Part shown: one piece after another, positions 53,119-61,058 of the stretch
Position numbering within the stretch: the stretch's first letter is position 1
How the letters are laid out: each line of letters starts with the position of its first letter
Source of the DNA: Paenibacillus sp. CAA11
GTDB taxonomy: Bacteria > Bacillota > Bacilli > Paenibacillales > Paenibacillaceae
Assembly: GCF_003060825.1 (NCBI RefSeq)
Contig: NZ_CP028922.1
Coordinates: 792,501-856,500 of the forward strand
Length of the DNA stretch: 64,000 bases
Direction: 5' to 3'
Made by a program: the position numbers and the translations under genes
Notes under the pieces: model-generated
Databases searched by the model: none
The model's input: only the letters and a program-made list of their open reading frames with translations
Told to the model about the DNA's origin: nothing

Positions 53119-54663
53119 CAATAGTTCGCTCATATCCTGATCCTGAGGGTGAGCGATGCTGTAGTGAATCTTGATAGAGCCATCTTGATGGACTTCTATC
53201 TTTTCAATTACTTGATGGAGCAATTGTTTTAGAACTTGCTCATCATCAATGTCAAGCTGTGCAAACAACGCAATTTTCTTCTGAAAGGCACGGAATTGCT
53301 CTTCCGTGTCTTTTTGTGTTTCGATAACGGATTCCAATTCCGCTTTCCGTTTAGCAAGGGTATGTTGTTCTGCCTGATTGCGTTGATTTTGGGCATTAAA
53401 CTGCTCAAGGGTAAGAGCCTGATTAGAGAAGAGGGTTATTAACCCTTGAACATTCTTCTCTAGCTGTTCTTGTTGCTTATTCAGCTTGTTCAACTCTTTG
53501 ATTAGTGCGGATTGTTTTAGACCAACATTCCCTTTTACAGCATCGAATAGCCTGTCCAATCTAACGTTACTGCCAATCAGTTCCTTCAGGTCATCCTTCA
53601 CAGCTGTGAGTAAGGTACCATACCCGATAACGTGGGAAGAACAGAACGCCTTTCCTCGCTTCACATAGCCACAACAAACGTAAGCCCCATTCTGCTTCTT
53701 TAGCCTATCCTTACGGTAGGTCATACCATGACCACAATCAGGACATAACATAAGGTGTGCAAAAAGGCTTTCCTGACCGTTACTGTGGCTATTTCCTTTT
53801 GATTTCATAAGGTCTTGTACGGCTTTGAAATCTTCCTTTGAAATCAGGGCAGGGTGGGCGTTCTCGAAGATAATCTGTTTATCTTCGGGAACTTTGACCC
53901 GTTCTTTAGACATGTGGCTTCTTACTTCTTCGCGATGTTGGCATAGTGTTCCGGTGTAGGTGACGTTGGTCAAAATACACTTAATGCTTGATTGTTGCCA
54001 AACCGTACCTTGATTACCTGCATTAGATACTGTTCTTGGTGTAGGGTAGCCGTGCTCAGTCAAGAAGTTACTGATTTTTTGCATTCCCCACCCGTCATGT
54101 AGATACCAGTGAAAAATGCTCTGCACGGTTGGAGCGGTCACTTCATCAGGGACTAAGTTTCCATTCTCATCTCGTCTGTAACCATATGCAGGCAATGAAG
54201 CCTGATACTTTCCCCGTTTAGCACTTCCTTGTCTTCCTAGCTTGATTCTACGTGAGAATGTAGCACTATCCTCTTCCGCTAATAAGGCCCGAATGTTGAA
54301 GTTAAATTTACTTTGGCTCGTAACAGAATCGTAATTATCCTCAGGAAGAATTAAACGAGCACCGGAACTAACGATAATGTCTGCCGTCTGCAAGTTTTCT
54401 ACTAAATTCCGCCCAAGTCGAGATACGGATTTAGCTATAACCGCATCAAACTTCTTCTTTTTCGCATCGGCAAGTAATCGTTGCATTTGTGCACGATTTT
54501 TGACCTTCAGCCCACTTATACCATTGTCGATGTAAGTACCTGCCACAGTCCACCCGTTACGTGTAATCAAATCCATAGCATAGGCAATTTGATTATCAAT
54601 GCTATCTTTCTGAGCGTCCCTAGTGGTACTCACTCGTGCATAAATCGCTACTTTCAAACTCAT
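53107..54663 (-). CDS. large serine recombinase (module B)
   Basis: A 518-residue recombinase with N-terminal 'MSLKVAIYARVSTTRDAQ' (Ser12), 'KSVSRLGRNLVE', and the 'LPAYGYRRDENGNLVPDEVTAPTVQSIF' recombinase domain. A zinc ribbon follows ('LMLCPDCGHGMTYRKD...CCGYVKRGKAFCSSH', near 310-345), then a long coiled coil (about 380-460). It starts immediately after the stop codon of the 51-residue partner gene (TAAATG). It belongs to a different branch from the module A enzyme, so the two elements probably have distinct or shifted attachment sites. Confidence 0.93.
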   Translation of the reverse strand: MSLKVAIYARVSTTRDAQKDSIDNQIAYAMDLITRNGWTVAGTYIDNGISGLKVKNRAQMQRLLADAKKKKFDAVIAKSVSRLGRNLVENLQTADIIVSSGARLILPEDNYDSVTSQSKFNFNIRALLAEEDSATFSRRIKLGRQGSAKRGKYQASLPAYGYRRDENGNLVPDEVTAPTVQSIFHWYLHDGWGMQKISNFLTEHGYPTPRTVSNAGNQGTVWQQSSIKCILTNVTYTGTLCQHREEVRSHMSKERVKVPEDKQIIFENAHPALISKEDFKAVQDLMKSKGNSHSNGQESLFAHLMLCPDCGHGMTYRKDRLKKQNGAYVCCGYVKRGKAFCSSHVIGYGTLLTAVKDDLKELIGSNVRLDRLFDAVKGNVGLKQSALIKELNKLNKQQEQLEKNVQGLITLFSNQALTLEQFNAQNQRNQAEQHTLAKRKAELESVIETQKDTEEQFRAFQKKIALFAQLDIDDEQVLKQLLHQVIEKIEVHQDGSIKIHYSIAHPQDQDMSELLQGA

Positions 54664-54819
54664 TTAACTCGCCATCCCTTCAGTGTCCTTTGAAGGAATG
54701 GTGTTTGCTCTATTTTCATCGTAATCAGGCTTATTTAGCTTGTCAATGTGAGCCTTGAGAATCGAAAGCAGAATTTCCTCTAGATTGTTGCTTCCGTTAA
54801 ATGTGCGTTCCACTTTCAT
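54664..54819 (-). CDS. 51-residue recombinase partner protein (module B)
   Basis: A 51-residue protein beginning MKVERTFNGSNNLEEILLSI and ending KDTEGMAS. It is the same length as the module A protein at 51391-51546 and shares the (M)-V-E-R-T-F-x-G opening and a hydrophobic/acidic helix after it. 'gtgaggggg' precedes the ATG by 9 nt and is part of motif copy B2. It abuts the recombinase start. No known family is recognised. Confidence 0.8.
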   Translation of the reverse strand: MKVERTFNGSNNLEEILLSILKAHIDKLNKPDYDENRANTIPSKDTEGMAS

Positions 54820-55166
54820 ATTTTCAACCCCCTCACTTTTAGTTGTCGTTCTATGTCCTTGACTAGTTGCGATGAGGTTGAAAAAGTACCCCTTTTCTTT
54901 TTTTTAGTTTCCGCTCTTGCATTTCATTTCGTTCAGATAGTATCTCGCTATTATCGCTATTTATCTGAAATATATTGTACGTTAATGTTCGGTTTTTACT
55001 GAAAAATGGTTAGCTTCGTTCTCTCCCTCCTTTCCTGAAAACAAATGACCCATTCTTATCAAATAAGTTAAGATTTTTCACGATTTTTACGCTCATTTGT
55101 TAATCTTGCAAACTGCTTACTTATATTGTGACTGCTACAAATTCACTACCGAGAGGAGCGGTCTTC
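54820..55166. other. divergent control region of module B
   Basis: 347 bp between the leftward 51-aa gene/recombinase and the rightward HTH genes. It holds motif copy B2 (54830-54873) and a long T/A-rich tract. 'cttacttatattg' (55116-55128) is a possible -10 region for the HTH genes, resembling the equivalent 'ctttacttataatg' before 47822. No gene seen. Confidence 0.5.
54830..54873 (-). repeat. 44-nt conserved module motif, copy B2
   Basis: On the minus strand it reads 'atcgcaactagtcaagg...' to '...aaaagtgaggg' and aligns without gaps to copies A1, A2 and B1. It ends 10 nt before the ATG of the 51-residue gene and supplies its ribosome binding site. Confidence 0.75.
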
Positions 55167-55343
55167 ATGGAACGCTTGTACACCATTAAAGAGGTAATGG
55201 AAATCCTTCAGCTTTCTTACACTACGGTCTATGCGATGTGTTCAAACGGTACTCTGCCAAGCTGTAAGGTGGGCGGTAGCATCCGCATTCACCAAGAATC
55301 GTTAAGGAACTTCATCCTAAATAACACAAAGGGAGGTCAATAA
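55167..55343 (+). CDS. excisionase-like HTH protein (module B, first)
   Basis: A 58-residue HTH protein ('MERLYTIKEVMEILQLSYTTVYAMCSNGTLPSCKVGGSIRIHQESLRNFI'). It is related to the module A protein at 47822-48019, sharing the 'KVGGSIRI' type turn and the C-terminal 'LR.FIL'. I use the ATG at 55167, 8 nt after 'gagaggag', instead of an upstream GTG. Confidence 0.85.
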   Translation: MERLYTIKEVMEILQLSYTTVYAMCSNGTLPSCKVGGSIRIHQESLRNFILNNTKGGQ

Positions 55344-55345
55344 TT

Positions 55346-55549
55346 ATGGAAGATATGAAATCTTTTCTAGGGCGCTTGTACAGTGCCGATGAAGTAGCAA
55401 AACTTCTGAACATTGACATGAATACCTGCTACAAATGGCTAGGCGAAGGACGAATTAAAGGAATGAAGTTAGCAGGGGCGCTTTGGAGGATTAGAGATGC
55501 AGATTTAAGGGCGTTTGTTGAGCAGTCCATTAAAGAAGGGAGTCGTTAA
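55346..55549 (+). CDS. excisionase-like HTH protein (module B, second)
   Basis: A 67-residue HTH protein ('LYSADEVAKLLNIDMNTCYKWLGEGRIKGMKLAGALWRIRDADLRAFVEQ'), two bases after its neighbour, with 'gggagg' upstream. It has the helix-turn-helix 17 pattern of excisionases and small regulators. Confidence 0.85.
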   Translation: MEDMKSFLGRLYSADEVAKLLNIDMNTCYKWLGEGRIKGMKLAGALWRIRDADLRAFVEQSIKEGSR

Positions 55550-55551
55550 TT

Positions 55552-55788
55552 ATGGAGAAGTATTACACTGTTGCTACAATCGCTCAGCGACTTTCACTTC
55601 ATAGCCGCCGTACCGTCAGTGATGATGCTGTCTACGCTTGGATTAGACAAGGACAGTTAGAGGTAGAACGCATCTCAGGCAATATACGGGGCTATGGTAA
55701 GTACCCCTACTATGTAGAGAGAACGCGTCTAAAGACATTTCTTCGGGAAATGAACTTTGACGTTGACAGGATTTTTCCTGATAGGTGA
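55552..55788 (+). CDS. HTH-like small protein (module B, third)
   Basis: A 78-residue protein ('YTVATIAQRLSLHSRRTVSDDAVYAWIRQGQLEVERI...') with a good ribosome binding site (agaaggga), two bases after the previous gene. Its C-terminus matches the module A gene at 48398. The three genes are spaced so tightly that they must be one transcript. Confidence 0.8.
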   Translation: MEKYYTVATIAQRLSLHSRRTVSDDAVYAWIRQGQLEVERISGNIRGYGKYPYYVERTRLKTFLREMNFDVDRIFPDR

Positions 55789-55811
55789 GTAGCCGTCCAA
55801 AAGGATACAGA

Positions 55812-55837
55812 AAAGCCCCTGCTGACCAAGCAGGGGC
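55812..55837 (-). terminator. minus-strand-oriented hairpin in the module B leader
   Basis: 'gcccctgct' and 'agcaggggc'-type arms with 'gaccaa' between; the T tract (TTTTCTG) is on the minus strand. It is equivalent in position and sequence to 48849-48880. Confidence 0.6.
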
Positions 55838-55877
55838 AATTAGAAAGGAACGTGTACATTCAATATAAGCAAGTCCT

Positions 55878-55921
55878 TTCGCAACTTAACGCATACATGG
55901 AACGACAACTAAAAGTGAGAG
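55878..55921 (+). repeat. 44-nt conserved module motif, copy B1
   Basis: Copy of the motif with 'ttcgcaactta' and 'ggaacgacaactaaaagtgag'-type blocks, 57 nt before the HTH gene at 55979, as copy A1 is 58 nt before 49019. Confidence 0.75.
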
Positions 55922-55978
55922 AGATATTTTTTAGCTTCCACTGTTACTAACTTATACCATCATCGAGGGGGAACAGAA

Positions 55979-56161
55979 ATGAGAGAGGTAATGAATCGTA
56001 AAGAAGCCGCCCGAGCCGTAGGAGTTAGCCCTAGAACGATTCTGAGAGCTATACAAGCCCGTCAACTTGACGCTGTGAAGATTGGTGAGGGTAAGACCTG
56101 TTCGTACATTATAAGCCGTTCAGCCGTTGCAGAGTACATGAACAGAAGGGGGCGGAAGTAA
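55979..56161 (+). CDS. excisionase-like HTH protein paired with the rep-like gene (module B)
   Basis: A 60-residue HTH protein ('MREVMNRKEAARAVGVSPRTILRAIQARQLDAVKIGEGKTCSY...'), nearly identical to 49019-49204. Its stop codon shares one base with the ATG of the rep-like gene (TAATG). Confidence 0.85.
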   Translation: MREVMNRKEAARAVGVSPRTILRAIQARQLDAVKIGEGKTCSYIISRSAVAEYMNRRGRK

Positions 56162-57240
56162 TGGCGGATAGATTCATTCTTTATCATACCGGATTTTATT
56201 CTCTTCCGAATGAAGTTGCGTGTTGTAGCCGTCTAACAGGCGACTCGTTGAAGTTACTTGGGCTTATAGCAAATCGAGTAAATACCGCTAAAAAACAAGG
56301 TAAAAAGCTGACAACTGTCGCAATGTCTAGACTTCTGTTAAAGAGAGTATTCGGCAATAGCGTTGACAGAACATTAAAAAATTATGCTAAACGGTTGAAG
56401 GAACATGGGTTTATCGAATCATATTCCTTTCAAGGAGGGAATGGAGGGGAGTTCATATGTACCATGAATGACCGCCCTGAGAACAATCCTTATGTGCTTC
56501 TGAGTCGAATTGAGAATGAATTGATATACCTCGCAGAATTACAGTCAGGACAAGGAGCAGATGCGCTGCTAGAAGCCTTCTCGACTACAATACAAGGTGT
56601 AGAATTCGATTATGTAGGTAGACTTAAGAACGCCGCTGAGAACGAACGTGAAGCCATTCTAGCGGAATACCATGATTATCTAAAGGAATCACTTCAAGTA
56701 AACAGGAATGTTTCTGTTGGAGTCAGTAAGTCGAAGCAAAAAAACAAGAAGATTAATCCTGTACCGTCAGAGACTTTCTTACCTGATGACGTGGAACAAT
56801 GGTCTTATCCAGAGTTTACGAGTCACTTTCTCCAAGAATACCAAAAAGCTACAGGAAGAAGCCACAACAGAAAGACTCGGGAGGGTAAGACAGTTGTAGA
56901 TTGCATTAAGGAATTAGAACGTCATTACCGAGACCACTTGAAGGAAGAGCGTAAAACGATGATGAAAAAGCACATTGAAGCGTTCTTTGTGAATTATCCG
57001 CCCCCTACATTTGACCCAAAGGCATTTCTTATGGCTGACTGCGATGCTCTATATAATGTTCAACGCTTCCTAGAGACTGGAAGCAAGCATATCCCGTATG
57101 AGCTGTCATGTAAGGACAGCAAGGGTAAGAGTCAAGCCGAGTTACGAACACAGCAAGCACGAGAAGCCAAACAGGAAAACATGGGTATATCTCATGATGA
57201 TTTCCTTGCGTTGATTAAACGTAAAGCGTCAGGACATTAA
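56161..57240 (+). CDS. putative replication initiator, winged-helix (module B)
   Basis: A 359-residue homologue of the module A protein, with the same N-terminal 'RFILYHTGFYSLPNEVACCSRLTGDSLKLLGLI', winged-helix 'NSVDRTLKNYAKRLKEHGFIES' and C-terminal 'KKHIEAFFVNYPPP'. The middle (about 190-215) is the least conserved part. An iteron array starts 12 bp after its stop codon. I infer a replication initiator from this arrangement; a transcription regulator of the module is the main alternative. Confidence 0.55.
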   Translation: MADRFILYHTGFYSLPNEVACCSRLTGDSLKLLGLIANRVNTAKKQGKKLTTVAMSRLLLKRVFGNSVDRTLKNYAKRLKEHGFIESYSFQGGNGGEFICTMNDRPENNPYVLLSRIENELIYLAELQSGQGADALLEAFSTTIQGVEFDYVGRLKNAAENEREAILAEYHDYLKESLQVNRNVSVGVSKSKQKNKKINPVPSETFLPDDVEQWSYPEFTSHFLQEYQKATGRSHNRKTREGKTVVDCIKELERHYRDHLKEERKTMMKKHIEAFFVNYPPPTFDPKAFLMADCDALYNVQRFLETGSKHIPYELSCKDSKGKSQAELRTQQAREAKQENMGISHDDFLALIKRKASGH

Positions 57241-57251
57241 ATGTTGATTTA

Positions 57252-57398
57252 GGAAAATAAATTCCTTTCACATGGAAATATAATTCCCTGTACACGGTAT
57301 TTATTTTCCTTTCAACTGAATTATTGAGGAATTATTTTTCCATCTTATATTCGTTTTCCATAGGTACTACCTGAACATTTTGCTTCCCTAAGAACTTA
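57252..57398 (+). repeat. iteron array / candidate replication origin, module B
   Basis: 14-bp units at 57252, 57274, 57296 and 57328 with a half unit ending 57359. The steps are 22, 22, 32 and 18 bp, the same as module A. The inverted 'aggt-act-acct' (57363-57372) replaces A's 'cctaggt' repeat, and the 19-nt 'ttgcttccctaagaactta' (57380-57398) is identical to module A. Confidence 0.6.
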
Positions 57399-57433
57399 TA
57401 TAAAGAATAGATAAAAGAACTGAGAAGAACGTA

Positions 57434-57507
57434 GTACGACGAGGGGGAGTTCATATTCAAAGTAAATGGCGTACGACGAGGGGGAGTTCATATTCAAAGT
57501 AAATGGC
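57434..57507 (+). repeat. two perfect 37-bp tandem repeats
   Basis: A unit starting 'gtacgacgagggggagttc' is repeated exactly twice (57434-57470, 57471-57507), right after the origin-like region of module B. It is probably a recent slippage duplication. Confidence 0.9.
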
Positions 57508-57554
57508 GTAAGATGAGAGGCATTGCTTTTACAGTTTTACCTTTTAAGTTTTCT

Positions 57555-58014
57555 CTATTCGGATTCCACTAATAGCGGCACAGCCTCCTTTACTAGTGCC
57601 TTCATTGAGCCAAACCGTTTACCAGTAAAAGGACATATAAAGTTTGGTTTTACCTCCAACATTGCTGATTCTTCACCCTTCGGGAAGATTACCCGTAAAA
57701 TATGGCTTTCGCCCCTTCTAAAACCTCAGGTGCGGCTAATTCCTCAAAGTTTGCAAAGGTTTTCCAATATTTCCTATTATTCCTTCCTGTTTGTCCCCCG
57801 AAAGTCCTTATATTTAAGTTTTTATCGGTAGAAGAAATATCAGTGACCTCTTTGATTGAGCTACTTTATTCATATGACTAATAATGTAATCCGCAACTGT
57901 TGGCTCTTCCGATGATTCAATTTGATCCCATTGTTCTATGATAATGTCAGCGAGACTTTTCGAGTAATACCCTGTGCTTTCCGCTACCCCTTCGCGTCTT
58001 CCGCCTCTAGTCAT
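57555..58014 (-). pseudogene. frameshifted gene of unknown function in module B
   Basis: Three minus-strand frame segments join into one plausible ~155-residue protein. First MTRGGRREGVAESTGYYSKS...MNKVAQSKRSL, then DISSTDKNLNIRTFGGQTGR...EGAKAIFYG, then RVIFPKGEESAMLEVKPNFI ending with a stop at 57555-57557. Two frameshifts (near 57843 and near 57690) break it. The start at 58014 has no strong ribosome binding site. No family recognised. Module A has no counterpart. Confidence 0.6.
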
Positions 58015-58111
58015 GTTCCGCCCTCTTTATGAAATATAATGTTTGAGTGAATCAAGTTACAGATTCATATGAGTGGTACGTAAACGATTGTTTATGAAAC
58101 ACTTTTTAAGT

Positions 58112-58148
58112 TACCGTATTTAACGTAATTATAGGTTAATATACGGTA
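58112..58148. promoter_or_regulatory. inverted repeat upstream of the resolvase gene
   Basis: 'taccgtat' (58112-58119) and 'atacggta' (58141-58148) are perfect complements within an AT-rich interval 86-122 bp before the resolvase start. 'cgtttatgataccatg'-type sequence follows. It could be part of a res site or an operator for the resolvase. Confidence 0.4.
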
Positions 58149-58233
58149 CGAAACTCATTCCAAAAACATATTTACGAAAAGGTTCGTTTATGATACCATG
58201 CTATAAGGATACATACCGAAAGGAACGATAGGA

Positions 58234-58803
58234 ATGAGAATTGCATACGCACGGGTTTCGACAGCAGACCAGTCCCTTGATTTACAAATGGACGCTCTAA
58301 AGAAGTTCGGATATGACCGAATTTATATGGAGAAAGCCAGCGGCGGCAAGGATGATCGTCCCGAGTTAAAGAGGGCATTGGAAATGTTACGCGATGGGGA
58401 TACTTTTATTGTTTACAAGCTTGACCGTTTAGCTCGTTCAACATTAAAGCTAATTGAGACTCTTGACCTGCTGAATAAAAAGGGTATTGAGTTCGTGAGC
58501 CTGTCCGATAACATTGATACGTCTACGGCGGCAGGAAAGGCTATGTTCGGTATGATGGCAGTCTTTGCGGAGTTTGAGAGGTCAATCATACGTGAACGTA
58601 CCAAAGCAGGGTTGGAAGCGGCTAGAGCCCGTGGACGCATGGGGGGTCGTCCCATGACAGATAAAAAGAAGCTTGACAAAGCAATTAAGCTATACGAGAG
58701 TGGAGAATTTACAGTAACACAAATAGAAGAAATGACAGAAGTAAGCAAGGGTTCGCTTTACCGTGAACTTAACAGGAGGAAACAAGAAGTTTTCAAGGAA
58801 TAA
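58234..58803 (+). CDS. resolvase/invertase (small serine recombinase)
   Basis: A 189-residue Tn3/Hin-type serine recombinase. The catalytic Ser9 is in 'RIAYARVSTADQSLDLQ', with 'YKLDRLARS' near 70, the 'ERSIIRERTKAGLEAARARGR' E-helix, and a C-terminal HTH ('FTVTQIEEMTEVSKGSLYRELNRR'). It probably resolves multimers of a circular form or replicons, in keeping with a plasmid-like module. Good ribosome binding site (gaaagga). Confidence 0.93.
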   Translation: MRIAYARVSTADQSLDLQMDALKKFGYDRIYMEKASGGKDDRPELKRALEMLRDGDTFIVYKLDRLARSTLKLIETLDLLNKKGIEFVSLSDNIDTSTAAGKAMFGMMAVFAEFERSIIRERTKAGLEAARARGRMGGRPMTDKKKLDKAIKLYESGEFTVTQIEEMTEVSKGSLYRELNRRKQEVFKE

Positions 58804-59001
58804 TACGCTATTAATAAATAGACCCCTCCGGGTGTCGAATGAAATGTATATAGCTGAAGCAGCCCAGTTTACCGATATATTACCTGCATCAAATTTTTGT
58901 GAGTTCGTTGTACGCACAACTCATTTTATTTTTATGCGAATATATGTTCTGTTTATGATATAATTTTAGTGATTTTGATAGAGTATGAGGAGACAGATAT
59001 T

Positions 59002-59922
59002 ATGGCTAAAAAGATTAAAGAATATAATAGAATTCCTGACAAGATGAAAAAAATTATTAAGCCTCTGAATAATTTAAGTGGGTCTGAATGGACACAGTTA
59101 AGTAAAAGTGTAAATGTTTATGGAGGCAGCATTGCTCAAAAAAGAAAGGATCACGGAGCTGCGTTCCCACTTGAACTAGCAAAGCATTATATCAAAATAT
59201 ACACAAACGAGCATGATACGGTATTTGATCCATTTATGGGTGTTGGTACAACAGCAGATGCATGTAGTTTATTAAATCGAAATTGTGTTGGCTTTGAATT
59301 AAATCCAGATTATTTTTCCCATGCTACTCAAGGAATAGATCCGGTAGATTCAAAAGGAAATTTAATCTACGACATTAATAAGCAAATTTATAATGATAAT
59401 TGCCTTAACCTTGATAATTACTTACAAGGGGAATGTATTGATCTAACGGTTACTAGCCCACCATATGCTGATCTATTGCACAAAGTAGCTCATAGTTTTG
59501 CAGGTTATAGTTATGATAAAAATATCTATAACGATCAAGGTAGAGACTTAGCAAAGCCCTATTCGGAAAATGAAGAGGACTTTGGGAATCTTTCTTTTGA
59601 AGAATATCAACACAAAATAACAGAACTAATGGGGAAAATTTATTCTGTAACTAATGAAGGTGGATACAACGTTTGGGTTGTAAAAGACTATAGAGATGTA
59701 GAAAATCATATTCCATATGTAAATTTGCATTCCAAGATAATTGACGCGGCTATTCGCAGTAATTGGATTTTAGTTGATGTAGTTATTTGGGATCAATCAG
59801 CACAGAGGAAACTAGTTAAGTTGGGTGGAATAAAATCGAGAAGATTTTATTTTAATATAGGCCACTCTTTCATTCTTGTATTTAGGAAAAATATAAAAGG
59901 AGAAAAATTCACTAATGAATAA
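59002..59922 (+). CDS. DNA amino-methyltransferase 1 (TSPPY type)
   Basis: A 306-residue DNA methylase. SAM motif I 'VFDPFMGVGTTADAC' is near 76-88, followed by 'NCVGFELNPDYF' (motif II). The catalytic motif IV 'LTVTSPPYADLL' is near 150. Motif I before motif IV and SPPY suggest an N4-cytosine or N6-adenine enzyme, not a C5-cytosine one. I use the ATG at 59002 ('gaggaga' upstream) instead of the GTG at 58969. It overlaps methylase 2 by eight bases. First gene of an apparent restriction-modification cluster. Confidence 0.85.
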   Translation: MAKKIKEYNRIPDKMKKIIKPLNNLSGSEWTQLSKSVNVYGGSIAQKRKDHGAAFPLELAKHYIKIYTNEHDTVFDPFMGVGTTADACSLLNRNCVGFELNPDYFSHATQGIDPVDSKGNLIYDINKQIYNDNCLNLDNYLQGECIDLTVTSPPYADLLHKVAHSFAGYSYDKNIYNDQGRDLAKPYSENEEDFGNLSFEEYQHKITELMGKIYSVTNEGGYNVWVVKDYRDVENHIPYVNLHSKIIDAAIRSNWILVDVVIWDQSAQRKLVKLGGIKSRRFYFNIGHSFILVFRKNIKGEKFTNE

Positions 59923-61057
59923 TACAATTCTAAACATTCCATATACGCACAGTTTCTTTCCATACCCCGCGAAGTTCCCGGCAGAGCCAATACGAGAACT
60001 TATTCTAAAATATAGTTCTATTGGTGATGTTATTTTAGATCCGTTTTGTGGTTCTGGTACTGTGTTAGTTGAGTCTATGCTTAATAATAGAAATGCAATT
60101 GGTATAGAACTTAATCCAGTATCAGCATTAGTATCTAAAGCAAAATCAAACAATTATAAAGAAGAAGATTTGTTAGAAGTTCAATCAATAATTAATGAGC
60201 TAATTAAAATAGAAAACAATCGAGACAATTGGCTTACAGAAACATTATTAAGTGCTGATGAAATTCCAACTTATAAGAATATTGATCATTGGTTTAAAGA
60301 AAATATGTTACATGAACTAACCGCATTAAGAAAAACGTTTATTTTTAATTATAAATATACCAACAAGTGCTTAGAAGATTTAGTATGGATGGCTTTTTTG
60401 AAAATTATCGTATCTGTTTCAAACCAAGATAATGACACGAGGTATGCAGCAGTTAATAAGCCAGAACTTATTAATGGTTTTGCTATTAAAAAATTTCGTG
60501 AGGTATTAGTAGACTATAATAAGCAGTTGATGAACAGCTCGAAATATATCTACGGGATCAATAGCAAAATCGAGGTTATTGAAGGTGATGTGACTGTTAA
60601 GTTTCATGAAATTGAAGATAACTCTGTTGATATGATAATCACTTCACCACCATATATAAACACATTTGATTACTACTTATATCATAAGCATAGAATTTTT
60701 TGGATGGATAAAGATCCTCAGATTATTCGAAGAAAAGAAATTGGATGTCATCACAGAATAGATACAATGTCTTTTGAAAAAGCAAAAAATGAATATTACA
60801 CTTCTATGGACACCTTATTTAGTGTTGCAAAGGACAAACTAAAAAAAGGAAAGTATTTTGTGATGTTAATAGGAGATGGGATTGTTAAAGACGAAGTAGT
60901 AAAGGCTGACGAGCTAATAGAAGAAATTGCACTTCAAAATGGCTTTGTCGTTGAGGAACTTAATACAATTAACCTGAGGGAAGTATCGAAGGGATTTATT
61001 AAAGGTAGGTCATTAGATAGAAAAAATCATCACTCAATTGTGCTAAAGAGGTGCTAA
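59915..61057 (+). CDS. DNA amino-methyltransferase 2 (TSPPY type)
   Basis: A 380-residue DNA methylase. The N-terminal 'YTHSFFPYPAKFPAEPIRELI' is a motif X-like segment. Motif I 'ILDPFCGSGTVLVES' is near 41-52 and motif IV 'MIITSPPYINTFDYYLYHKHRIFWMD' near 242. An insert of ~110 residues without recognised motifs separates them and may hold target recognition. It is not a copy of methylase 1. It overlaps gene 1 and is one base from the AAA+ gene. Confidence 0.87.
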   Translation: MNNTILNIPYTHSFFPYPAKFPAEPIRELILKYSSIGDVILDPFCGSGTVLVESMLNNRNAIGIELNPVSALVSKAKSNNYKEEDLLEVQSIINELIKIENNRDNWLTETLLSADEIPTYKNIDHWFKENMLHELTALRKTFIFNYKYTNKCLEDLVWMAFLKIIVSVSNQDNDTRYAAVNKPELINGFAIKKFREVLVDYNKQLMNSSKYIYGINSKIEVIEGDVTVKFHEIEDNSVDMIITSPPYINTFDYYLYHKHRIFWMDKDPQIIRRKEIGCHHRIDTMSFEKAKNEYYTSMDTLFSVAKDKLKKGKYFVMLIGDGIVKDEVVKADELIEEIALQNGFVVEELNTINLREVSKGFIKGRSLDRKNHHSIVLKRC

Positions 61058-61058
61058 A

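Noticed and set aside
57434-57507. Possible CRISPR repeats
   Set aside because: Only two directly abutting units without spacers; no cas genes in the window.
57523-57831. 102-codon plus-strand frame
   Set aside because: It overlaps the frameshifted minus-strand gene, whose three segments read as sensible protein; the plus frame has no ribosome binding site or motif.
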